The notes beneath the pieces were generated by a model. It worked only from the letters and a program-made list of their open reading frames with translations, made no database searches and had not been told where the DNA came from. DNA of 7,553 bases, taken from Thermoflexus sp. GTDB lineage: Bacteria > Chloroflexota > Anaerolineae > B4-G1 > DUEL01. The translations under genes and the position numbers were made by a program. Shown one piece after another: positions 1 to 5,768 of this stretch; the stretch's first letter is position 1; each line of letters opens with the position of its first letter. Where the stretch lies: contig JAPYWT010000107.1 in NCBI GenBank assembly GCA_028276215.1, positions 1-7,553 of the forward strand. The letters run 5' to 3'.

Positions 1-53
1 TCCCCTCTCCCGCTGGGCGGGAGAGGGGAGGGGGTCAGGGGGAGGGGTGAGGG
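1..53. repeat. GC-rich perfect hairpin with G-rich tail
   Basis: Bases 1-13 and 17-29 are exact reverse complements, giving a 13-bp stem closed by a 3-base loop (TGG). A purine-rich tail of G runs follows up to about base 53. The element starts at the window edge, so its left side may be incomplete. Pyrimidine-rich/G-rich inverted repeats of this kind are scattered between genes in many GC-rich bacteria as REP-like elements. It could also act as a transcript end or an mRNA-stabilising hairpin for a gene to the left. There is no T-tract after the stem, so a standard intrinsic terminator reading rightward is not supported. Confidence 0.7.
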
Positions 54-109
54 CCCAGGTGCCCCCAAGCACCACCCCAGGGGTTGCTTTAAAAAAGCAA
101 AACTCAATA
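54..109. other. Intergenic spacer with small inverted repeats
   Basis: No gene is visible here. Three small dyads can be seen: GGTGC (58-62) with GCACC (69-73); CCCC-A-GGGG (75-83); and TTGCTTT (84-90) with AAAGCAA (94-100) around an AAA loop. The last is AT-rich in an otherwise GC-rich setting. TTGCTT (84-89) loosely resembles a -35 element, but no credible -10 lies 16-18 bases further on, so no promoter is called. The promoter for obg is either of an unrecognised type or lies upstream of the window. Confidence 0.35.
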
Positions 110-210
110 GCAATAAGCGATACGCGATTCGCGATTCGCGATACGCAATAAGCGATTAGCGATACGCGATTCGCGATACGCGATAAGCGATTAGCGATAC
201 GCGATACGCG
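110..210 (+). repeat. 7-bp tandem repeat array (GCGATAC family) abutting obg
   Basis: Fourteen consecutive 7-base units (110-207) read GCGATAC, GCGATTC, GCGATTA, GCGATAA or GCAATAA, all in exact register with no insertion or deletion. A further partial unit, GCG (208-210), runs directly into the obg ATG, so the start codon falls where the next unit would read GCGAT. Variation is concentrated in the last two bases of each unit. Adjacent units create TCGCGA palindromes. Heptanucleotide tandem repeats between genes are known from filamentous cyanobacteria as STRR elements; any relation to those is only by analogy. The array holds no Shine-Dalgarno-like sequence. Confidence 0.93.
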
Positions 211-1476
211 ATGTTCATAGACGAAGCGACCATCTACGTGAAAGGTGGAGACGGCGGGAACGGCTGTGTGGCCTTCCTGCGGGAGAAGTACGTCCCCTTC
301 GGCGGACCGGCGGGGGGTGACGGCGGCAAGGGCGGGGACGTCATCCTCTACGTGGACCCCCACCTGAACACCCTCTACCGCTTCACCCGCCAGCGCCACT
401 TCCGCGCCCGGCGGGGCCAGCACGGACGGGGGAAGAACCAGCACGGGGCCAACGGCGCCGACCTGCGGGTGCCGGTGCCGCCCGGGACGGTGGTCCGGGA
501 CGCCGCCACCGGTCGGGTGCTGGCGGACCTCACCGAACCGGGACAGGAGGTGGTGGTGGCCCGGGGCGGACGGGGAGGACGGGGCAACGCCCGGTTCGCC
601 ACCCCGTCCCATCAGGCCCCCCGCATCGCCGAGAACGGGGAGCCGGGGGAAGAGCGCACCATCCACCTGGAACTGAAACTCCTGGCCGATGTGGGACTGG
701 TGGGGAAACCCAACGCCGGGAAGTCCACCCTCCTGGCGGCGGTGACGGCGGCGCGGCCCAAGATAGCCCCGTACCCCTTCACCACCCTGGAGCCCCACCT
801 GGGCGTCGTCGTCCTGGAGGACGGGACGGACTTCGTCATGGCCGACCTGCCCGGACTGATAGAGGGGGCCAGCCAGGGCCGGGGGCTGGGGCACGAGTTC
901 CTCCGCCACGTGGAGCGCACCCGTCTCCTCATCCATCTGCTGGACGGGACGGCGGAGGACCCGCTGGGGGACTTCGCCGCCATCAACGCCGAACTGGCCG
1001 CGTTCGGCCACGGGCTGGACCGGAAGCCCCAACTGGTGGCCTTCAACAAAATGGACATGCCCGAGGCGCAGGCGCGCTGGCCCCAGGTGCGGGACGCATT
1101 GCGGGCCCGGGGCTACGAAGTCTTCCCCATCTCCGGCCTGACCCGCCAGGGAGTGCGCGACCTCCTCTGGGCGGCCGCGCGGCGGCTGGCCGAACTTCCC
1201 CGGGCGCCCGAACCCGCCCCCGAAATCCCGGTCTTCCGGCTGGAGGACGACGAGCGAACGTTCTGGGTGGAGCGGGAGGCCGACGGCTGGCGGGTCTACG
1301 GGAAGCGGGTGGAGCGGCTGGCCGCGATGACCCCGCTGGAACTGGAGGAGGCCGTCTACCGGCTCCACCGCTCCCTGGAGGCCATGGGCGTGCTGGATGC
1401 CCTGCGGGAGGCCGGGGTCCAGCCCGGGGATACCGTCCGCATCGGGAAAGTAGAGTTGGTGTGGGAAGAAGATTAG
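211..1476 (+). CDS. obg: Obg/CgtA family GTPase
   Basis: An essential P-loop GTPase that binds the large ribosomal subunit late in assembly and is linked to stringent-response and growth control; it acts in the cytoplasm. The 421-residue protein has the full three-domain Obg layout. The glycine-rich Obg fold occupies about residues 1-158, beginning MFIDEA and followed by GGDGGNG. The G domain has G1 GKPNAGKS (165-172), the TT of switch I (191-192), G3 DLPG (212-215), G4 NKMD (279-282) and a G5-like SGL (308-310). The C-terminal OCT domain spans about 340-418, the form found in Gram-positive and Chloroflexota-type Obg rather than the acidic tail of E. coli ObgE. The ATG is fixed by the conserved MF(I/V)DEA N-terminus. 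It has no Shine-Dalgarno sequence; upstream is only the 7-bp repeat array. A strong hairpin follows the stop codon. Confidence 0.97.
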   Translation: MFIDEATIYVKGGDGGNGCVAFLREKYVPFGGPAGGDGGKGGDVILYVDPHLNTLYRFTRQRHFRARRGQHGRGKNQHGANGADLRVPVPPGTVVRDAATGRVLADLTEPGQEVVVARGGRGGRGNARFATPSHQAPRIAENGEPGEERTIHLELKLLADVGLVGKPNAGKSTLLAAVTAARPKIAPYPFTTLEPHLGVVVLEDGTDFVMADLPGLIEGASQGRGLGHEFLRHVERTRLLIHLLDGTAEDPLGDFAAINAELAAFGHGLDRKPQLVAFNKMDMPEAQARWPQVRDALRARGYEVFPISGLTRQGVRDLLWAAARRLAELPRAPEPAPEIPVFRLEDDERTFWVEREADGWRVYGKRVERLAAMTPLELEEAVYRLHRSLEAMGVLDALREAGVQPGDTVRIGKVELVWEED

Positions 1477-1477
1477 G

Positions 1478-1510
1478 ACGTGCCAGGCACTTCTACAGTG
1501 TCTGGCACGT
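1478..1510. repeat. 14-bp stem-loop between obg and the hydrolase
   Basis: Bases 1478-1486 pair perfectly with 1502-1510 (ACGTGCCAG with CTGGCACGT). The stem continues through 1487-1491 with 1497-1501, with one G-U pair when read as RNA, leaving a 5-base loop (1492-1496). It begins one base after the obg stop and ends 8 bases before the next Shine-Dalgarno. No T-run follows, so a classical terminator is not supported. The GTGCCAGGCAC-type palindrome looks like a dispersed REP-like repeat. It may protect the 3' end of obg mRNA or reduce read-through into the hydrolase; that role is inferred. Confidence 0.85.
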
Positions 1511-1518
1511 TCAGATAC

Positions 1519-1524
1519 GGAGGT
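1519..1524 (+). promoter_or_regulatory. Ribosome binding site of the hydrolase
   Basis: GGAGGT lies 4 bases before the ATG at 1529. It decides the start: an in-frame GTG at 1523 overlaps this site and so cannot be the initiator, leaving ATG 1529. Confidence 0.85.
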
Positions 1525-1528
1525 GACC

Positions 1529-2335
1529 ATGCCCGCGATAGACCTTTCCGACTTCCTCTGCCTTCACTACGAAGAGGTGAACCCGACCGGCGCACCGCCC
1601 GTCCTCCTGCTGCACGGGCTGGGCTCCGCCGGTGGGGACTGGCTCCTCCAGTTCGGCCCCCTGGCCCAGGCCGGGTACCGGGTGCTGGCCCCCGACATGC
1701 GGGGCTTCGGCCGTTCCAGTGCCCCGCCCGAAGTGACCGTCCAGGCCATGGCCGGGGACATGGTGCTGTTCCTGGAGCGAATGGGCGCGGTTCCGGCCCA
1801 TGTCGTGGGCATCTCTATGGGCGGGACCGTGGCCCAGCAACTGGCGCTGGACCACCCCGAAATGGTGCGGCGTCTGGTGCTGGTCAACACCTTTGCCCGC
1901 CTGCGCCCGCAGAGTCTGAGCGGCTGGCTCTACTTCCTGGCGCGGGCGGCCCTGAGCAACCTGGTCGGCCCGGAGCGACAGGCCGAAATGGTGGCCCGCC
2001 GCCTCTTCCCCCGCCCCGACCAGCAACTCCTGCGGGAGAACATCGTCCGGCGCATCACCCAGACCAACCCCTGCGCCTACCGGTCCGCCATGCGCTCCCT
2101 GATGCGCTTTGATGTCACGGGCCGCCTGGGCGAACTGCGCATGCCCGTCCTGGTGGTGACGGGCGCGGAGGACACCACAGTGCCCCCGCCGGTCCAGCGC
2201 GCTCTGGCACAGGGAATTCCGGGAGCCCGCCATGTCGTCGTGGAGGGAAGCGGTCACGGCATCATTGCCGATAACCCGGATGCGTTCAACCGTATTTTGC
2301 TGGAATTCCTGGCAGAAGAGAGAGGCTGCATTTGA
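1529..2335 (+). CDS. Alpha/beta-hydrolase fold protein
   Basis: A cytoplasmic serine hydrolase of the alpha/beta-hydrolase superfamily, 268 residues, near the usual size. The oxyanion-side HG motif is at 29-30 (LLLHGLGSAG). The nucleophile elbow is GISMGG with Ser96, the acid is probably Asp215 (TGAEDTTVP), and the base is His243 (GSGHG), so the triad is complete. The DMRGFGRS stretch (56-63) is typical of the esterase, enol-lactonase and C-C bond hydrolase group. A variable cap region lies at about 124-195. There is no signal peptide or membrane segment. The substrate cannot be told from sequence; 3-oxoadipate enol-lactonase-like and carboxylesterase activities are both possible, and no aromatic-degradation genes are nearby. 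It follows obg by 52 bases with a hairpin between. Its stop codon overlaps the -35 element of the promoter for the next gene. Confidence 0.93.
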   Translation: MPAIDLSDFLCLHYEEVNPTGAPPVLLLHGLGSAGGDWLLQFGPLAQAGYRVLAPDMRGFGRSSAPPEVTVQAMAGDMVLFLERMGAVPAHVVGISMGGTVAQQLALDHPEMVRRLVLVNTFARLRPQSLSGWLYFLARAALSNLVGPERQAEMVARRLFPRPDQQLLRENIVRRITQTNPCAYRSAMRSLMRFDVTGRLGELRMPVLVVTGAEDTTVPPPVQRALAQGIPGARHVVVEGSGHGIIADNPDAFNRILLEFLAEERGCI

Positions 2336-2360
2336 GCAATCCAGCAGAACGATGTATAAT
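2332..2360 (+). promoter_or_regulatory. Sigma70-type promoter for the DUF362 gene
   Basis: A -35 element TTGAGC (2332-2337, four of six consensus bases) and a perfect -10 TATAAT (2355-2360) are separated by exactly 17 bases. The -35 overlaps the hydrolase stop codon TGA (2333-2335). Transcription would start near 2366-2368, leaving a leader of about 28 bases before the ATG at 2395. This is the only consensus-quality promoter I found in the window, and TATAAT stands out against the high GC content. It implies that the DUF362 gene starts its own transcript. Confidence 0.75.
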
Positions 2361-2394
2361 TCTCCGCGGTTGCAAAACCAGCGGGATGCGCAAA

Positions 2395-3519
2395 ATGACG
2401 GTCGTCTCCGTTGTGGCATGCGAAACCTATGACCCTGGGGCCGTCCGTGGGGCGCTGGAGGCGGCGCTGGCTCCCCTGGGCGGCATGGGCCGCTTCGTCC
2501 GGCCCGGCATGCGGGTGCTGCTGAAACCCAATCTCATCGCCCCGCTCCCCCTGGACCGCGCCGTCACCACCCATCCGACGGTCGTCCGTGCCGTCGCCGA
2601 AATGGTGCGGGAGGCGGGGGGTGAGGTGTGGATTGGCGATTCCCCCGCCGGTCCGGTGGGCAATCCCGATTCCCTCTGGCGGCGGACCGGTATGGCGGAG
2701 GTGGCGGCGGCGACCGGCGCGCGGCTGGTCCCCTTTGACGGCGTGGAGTGGCGCCGCCTGCGGGGGCAGGACTACTTCATCGCCCGGCCCGTCTTCGCCG
2801 CCGACCTGATCATCACCCTGCCCAAACTGAAGACGCACACCCTCACCCTCTACACCGGCGCGGTCAAAAACCTCTTCGGCACCATCCCCGGCACGCGCAA
2901 GCGGGAGGTCCACTTTCGGGCCCCCGCCGTCCCCGATTTCAGCCGGGCGCTGGCGGACGTCCTGGAACTGGTCCGGCCGGGGCTGGCGATTATGGACGGC
3001 GTGGTCGGGCAGGAGGGGAACGGCCCCGGCGCCGGTGGGACGCCGCGAAAGTACGGCTGTCTGGCGGCGTCGGCGGACCCGGTGGCGCTGGATACGGTGC
3101 TCAGCCGGGCCATAGGCTGTCGCCCGGGCGAGGTGCTCCACTTAGCGGAGGCGGCGGCCCGGGGGCTGGGGGTCGGAGACCTGGAGGGGATAGAGGTCGT
3201 CGGCGACCGGCGGGCGCTGGATTTCGGTCCGGTCCGGCTACCGGTGGTCCAGCGGGTCCTGCGGGTGCCGCTGCCGGGGTGGGTGGCGGCCCCGCTGCGG
3301 CGGGCCACGCGGGTCCGCCCCCGGCTGACCGCTCCGGCGGACTGCGTCGGGTGTGGGCGCTGCGCCGAGGCCTGCCCCCGGGAGGCCATCACGCCCGGCC
3401 GCCCGCCCCGTTTCCAGTTGGACCTGTGCGTCGGCTGTATGTGTTGCGCGGAAATCTGCCCTCAGGGGGTCATCGCCCCCGACCGGGGCCCCCTGGCCCG
3501 CCTGCTGGGGCTCCGCTAA
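2395..3519 (+). CDS. DUF362 protein with C-terminal 2x[4Fe-4S] ferredoxin domain
   Basis: A 374-residue DUF362-family protein fused to a bacterial-type ferredoxin. DUF362 features are the start VVSVVACETYD, LLKPNL (42-47), the HPTVV stretch (60-64), TLPKLKTH (141-148), GAVKNLFG (155-162), DGVVGQEGNGPG (201-212) and the SADPVALD segment (226-233). Two complete CxxCxxCxxxCP motifs follow, at Cys317/320/323/327 and Cys345/348/351/355, predicting two [4Fe-4S] clusters. The biochemical role of the family is poorly defined; an electron-transfer or redox function is inferred from the clusters. No signal peptide or transmembrane helix is seen. The start is set at ATG 2395: its N-terminus matches the family and it lies downstream of the predicted promoter. 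TTG 2332 falls inside the -35 and ATG 2386 is a possible alternative. The Shine-Dalgarno is weak. A 7-bp repeat array follows the stop. Confidence 0.9.
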   Translation: MTVVSVVACETYDPGAVRGALEAALAPLGGMGRFVRPGMRVLLKPNLIAPLPLDRAVTTHPTVVRAVAEMVREAGGEVWIGDSPAGPVGNPDSLWRRTGMAEVAAATGARLVPFDGVEWRRLRGQDYFIARPVFAADLIITLPKLKTHTLTLYTGAVKNLFGTIPGTRKREVHFRAPAVPDFSRALADVLELVRPGLAIMDGVVGQEGNGPGAGGTPRKYGCLAASADPVALDTVLSRAIGCRPGEVLHLAEAAARGLGVGDLEGIEVVGDRRALDFGPVRLPVVQRVLRVPLPGWVAAPLRRATRVRPRLTAPADCVGCGRCAEACPREAITPGRPPRFQLDLCVGCMCCAEICPQGVIAPDRGPLARLLGLR

Positions 3520-3522
3520 CCC

Positions 3523-3578
3523 TTCACGCTTCACGTTTTACGTTTCACGTTTTACGTTTCACGTTTTACGTTTCACTC
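3523..3578 (+). repeat. 7-bp tandem repeat array (TTYACGT family) abutting xdhC
   Basis: Eight in-register 7-base units fill the gap between the DUF362 stop (3519) and the xdhC ATG (3580). They are TTCACGC, then TTCACGT and TTTACGT alternating three times, then TTCACTC. The alternation gives a higher-order 14-bp period. The array starts 3 bases after one gene and ends 1 base before the next, so it is practically the whole intergenic region. It contains no Shine-Dalgarno sequence. The same TTCACGT core reappears in the array at 5687-5755. Confidence 0.93.
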
Positions 3579-3579
3579 C

Positions 3580-4374
3580 ATGTACGAAGAACTGGAGCGA
3601 GTCTATCAGGCCATTCTGGACGCCCTGCGCGCGGGGAAGCCCGCCGCCGTGGCGACGGTGGTGGAAGTGGACGGTTCGGCCCCCCGGGGCGCGGGGGCCA
3701 AAATGCTCATCATGGCCGACGGGACAACGGTGGGCACCGTCGGCGGGGGCGGCGTGGAGGCGCGGGTCATTGAGGAGGCCCGGGCCGCCATCGCCGAGGG
3801 CCGTTCCCGGGAGGTCGTCTACCGGCTGCGGGACCCGGCGCGCGGTGACCCGGGTGTCTGCGGCGGGGACATGCGCATCCTGATTGAGGTCCTCCCGCCC
3901 CGGCCCACGCTGCTCATCCTGGGCGCCGGACATCTGGGCCAGGCAGTGGCCGAACTGGGCGCCTTCCTGGGCTACCGCATCGTTGTAATGGACGAACGGC
4001 CCGGCCTGGCGACGCCGGAACGGTTCCCCTGGGCGGAGCAGTGCATCACCGGCGACCTGGCCGAAGAGGTGGCGCGCTTCCCGGTGGACCCCCACACCTA
4101 CGTGGTCATGGTCACCCCCCACTACACCGGCGACGCGGCGGTGCTGTCCGCGCTGGCGGACCGCTCCCCGGCGTACGTGGGCCTGGTGGGGAGCCGCCGC
4201 CGGACTGCCCTTACCTTCCAGAAGGCCCAGGAACTGGGCGTCCCGCCGGAGTGGCTGCAACGGGTCTACACGCCCATCGGGCTGGACATCGGCGCCGAGA
4301 CGCCCCGGGAGATCGCGGTCAGCATCCTGGCCGAGATCATCGCCGTCCAGCGGGGGAAAGCACCGTCCCCATGA
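3580..4374 (+). CDS. XdhC/CoxI family protein
   Basis: A 264-residue protein of the XdhC/CoxI family, whose members bind molybdenum cofactor and help insert the sulfurated cofactor into xanthine dehydrogenase-type or CO dehydrogenase-type enzymes. Both family domains are present. The N-terminal XdhC_CoxI part covers about 8-75, with GSAPRGAGAKM at 32-42 and GGGGVEA at 55-61. A conserved VCGGDM follows (93-98, Cys94). The C-terminal Rossmann-like XdhC_C part begins with LILGAGHLGQAV (112-123), contains GLVGSRRR (201-208) and ends in the family's P-I-G-L-D-I-G segment and following helix (232-255). The start is supported by the family N-terminus but has no Shine-Dalgarno; the preceding base context is the 7-bp array. 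The stop overlaps the MFS start in ATGA, so the two are translationally coupled. No molybdenum hydroxylase subunits are in view, so its client enzyme is unknown. Confidence 0.92.
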   Translation: MYEELERVYQAILDALRAGKPAAVATVVEVDGSAPRGAGAKMLIMADGTTVGTVGGGGVEARVIEEARAAIAEGRSREVVYRLRDPARGDPGVCGGDMRILIEVLPPRPTLLILGAGHLGQAVAELGAFLGYRIVVMDERPGLATPERFPWAEQCITGDLAEEVARFPVDPHTYVVMVTPHYTGDAAVLSALADRSPAYVGLVGSRRRTALTFQKAQELGVPPEWLQRVYTPIGLDIGAETPREIAVSILAEIIAVQRGKAPSP

Positions 4375-5651
4375 CCGTTCAACTACCCCAACGGGAAATC
4401 CGCCGCAGTTTCGTCCTGGGGGTGGTGAACGGCGCGCTCTTTGAGTTCGCCGAGCGGCTCATTGACCCCCCGCTGGTGCTGACCTGGTTTGTCAGCCGGC
4501 TGACCTCGTCCAACCTGCTCATCGGGCTGGTGGCCCCGCTGGGGGACGCCGGGTGGTTCCTGCCCCAGGTCTTCATCGCCGGCCTGGTCCAGCGGATGCC
4601 CCGCAAGATGCTCAGTTACACCCTGGCGGCGGTGGTCCGGGTCCTCTCCTGGCTTCTGGTGGCGGTGGCCGTCTGGCTGGTGGACGACCCGACCCTGTTA
4701 CTGGTCACCTTTTTCATTCTGTACGGCGTGGCCCGGCTGGCGGCGGGGCTGGGGGGACTGGGCTTCTTTGAGGTGGTGGCGAAGACCATTCCCCCCAACC
4801 GGCGGGGCAGTTTCTTCGCCTGGCGGTTGCTGACCGGGGGACTTCTGGCGCTGGGGGCTGGCGCGGTCACGCGGGAGGTGCTCAATCGCTTCGCCTTCCC
4901 CCACGGCCACGCCCTGCTCTTCGCCATCTACACCGCCGTCATTGTGCCCGCCATGCTGGCCTTCATCCTCATCCGGGAGCCGCCGGGCACGGCTGTCCCC
5001 ACCGCGCCGACGCTGAAGCAGCAACTGCGGCGGGCCGGTCAATTCCTGCGGACGGACGCCGTCTTCCGGCGGTACATGGGGATGCGGACGGCGCTGGGGC
5101 TGGCGGGCATCGCCCTTCCGTTCTATGGCGTCTATGCCCGCAACGTCCTGGGGGCTCCCGAGGGAATGGTGGGCATCTACGTGGCCGTGCGGGTCGCCGC
5201 CGGACTGGTGGCCAACCTGCCCTGGGGCGCCGTGAGCGACCGGAAGGGGAACCGTCTGGTGACATTGTGGCTGGCGCTGGGGAACGGGCTGACCGCCCTG
5301 CTGGCGCTGGGGCTGGTGGGGTGGGTGGCCGTATCCCCCTACCGGGGCCCGTGGCTCCCCTATCTGGCCGTCCCGCTCTTTCTGCTGAACGGCGCGCTGG
5401 CGCCTGCCGGGGCGCTGGTGGGCAATAACTTCCTGTTGGAACTGGTGCCGGAGGCGGAGCGGCCCCTCTACCTGGGGCTTTCCAACACCCTGATCGGCAT
5501 CGTCGTCCTGGTTTCCGGCTTCGGCGGGCTGGTGGTGGACCTGCTGGGGTATGCCGGGCTGTTCGCCCTTTCCGCTCTTCTCTGCCTGCTGGCCTGGTGG
5601 TGGGCCCGGGGCCTGCCCGAACCCCGGGTCGGTCAACCGCCCCCGGCTTAA
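4371..5651 (+). CDS. MFS-type membrane transporter
   Basis: A 426-residue integral membrane protein with about 12 hydrophobic segments, roughly at residues 13-32, 46-72, 80-104, 108-126, 147-168, 180-201, 240-258, 265-286, 296-320, 327-350, 368-388 and 390-412. A longer polar loop (202-238) sits in the middle, as usual for the major facilitator superfamily. The C-terminal half has a good motif A, GAVSDRKGNR (286-295), in the loop after segment 8. The equivalent in the N-terminal half is a degenerate GLVQRMPRK (71-79). The protein belongs in the cytoplasmic membrane; the substrate cannot be inferred. ATG 4371 overlaps the xdhC stop (ATGA) and is preferred to the frame-open extension upstream, which lies inside xdhC. 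Coupling to xdhC suggests a shared context, perhaps purine or molybdenum-enzyme metabolism, but this is speculative. Confidence 0.88.
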   Translation: MTVQLPQREIRRSFVLGVVNGALFEFAERLIDPPLVLTWFVSRLTSSNLLIGLVAPLGDAGWFLPQVFIAGLVQRMPRKMLSYTLAAVVRVLSWLLVAVAVWLVDDPTLLLVTFFILYGVARLAAGLGGLGFFEVVAKTIPPNRRGSFFAWRLLTGGLLALGAGAVTREVLNRFAFPHGHALLFAIYTAVIVPAMLAFILIREPPGTAVPTAPTLKQQLRRAGQFLRTDAVFRRYMGMRTALGLAGIALPFYGVYARNVLGAPEGMVGIYVAVRVAAGLVANLPWGAVSDRKGNRLVTLWLALGNGLTALLALGLVGWVAVSPYRGPWLPYLAVPLFLLNGALAPAGALVGNNFLLELVPEAERPLYLGLSNTLIGIVVLVSGFGGLVVDLLGYAGLFALSALLCLLAWWWARGLPEPRVGQPPPA

Positions 5652-5678
5652 CCGCAAAGGGCGCAAAGGACGCAAAGA
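5652..5678 (+). repeat. Three 9-bp tandem repeats (CGCAAAGG family)
   Basis: CCGCAAAGG (5652-5660), GCGCAAAGG (5661-5669) and ACGCAAAGA (5670-5678) follow the MFS stop codon immediately, with a GCAAAG core every 9 bases. A related family in the opposite orientation lies at 6737-6773 (CCTTCGTG type), and a degenerate copy lies at 7532-7547. Confidence 0.85.
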
Positions 5679-5686
5679 TTTCCCAT

Positions 5687-5755
5687 CACGTCTTCACGTT
5701 TCACGTCTTCACGTTTCACGTCTTCACGTTTCACGTCTTCACTTTTCACGTCTTC
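5687..5755 (+). repeat. 15-bp tandem repeat array (CACGTCTTCACGTTT) before the cold-shock gene
   Basis: The unit CACGTCTTCACGTTT occurs at 5687-5701, 5702-5716 and 5717-5731. A one-mismatch copy follows at 5732-5746, then a fifth copy whose first nine or ten bases match (5747-5756) before it turns into the Shine-Dalgarno. Each unit is an 8-base plus a 7-base TTCACG subrepeat, so this array is related to the 7-bp TTCACGT array at 3523-3578; the two share ACGTTTCACGT exactly. It occupies nearly all of the spacer between the MFS and cold-shock genes. Any regulatory role is unproven. Confidence 0.92.
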
Positions 5756-5761
5756 AGGAGG
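5756..5761 (+). promoter_or_regulatory. Shine-Dalgarno of the cold-shock gene, formed within the last repeat copy
   Basis: A consensus AGGAGG lies 7 bases before ATG 5769. It sits at the position where the fifth 15-bp repeat would end. AGGAG (5756-5760) can pair with TTCCT (5764-5768), one pair being G-U, around a 3-base loop. This could partly hide the site in the mRNA; the stem is short and its importance is uncertain. Confidence 0.85.
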
Positions 5762-5768
5762 TCTTCCT

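Noticed and set aside
110..210. CRISPR array
   Set aside because: Units are 7 bases with no spacers and no cas genes. The same applies to the other arrays.
110..210. Replication origin with DnaA boxes
   Set aside because: No TTATCCACA-like box is found, and obg is not a typical origin-flanking gene.
1523..1528. GTG start for the hydrolase
   Set aside because: It overlaps the GGAGGT ribosome binding site that serves ATG 1529.
2332..2394. TTG start for the DUF362 protein, adding 21 residues
   Set aside because: The extension shows no family similarity and contains the -35 and -10 elements of the predicted promoter.
1511..2419. Long open frame on the minus strand opposite the hydrolase (also 2254-3141 and 4698-5675)
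   Set aside because: These are open because of high GC and third-position bias on the + strand. The translations are low-complexity, rich in Arg, Gly, His and Pro, with no recognisable domain.
4041..4370. 110-residue N-terminal extension of the MFS frame
   Set aside because: It lies wholly inside xdhC in another frame and reads as Arg/Gly/Pro-rich noise. The transporter sequence begins at ATG 4371.
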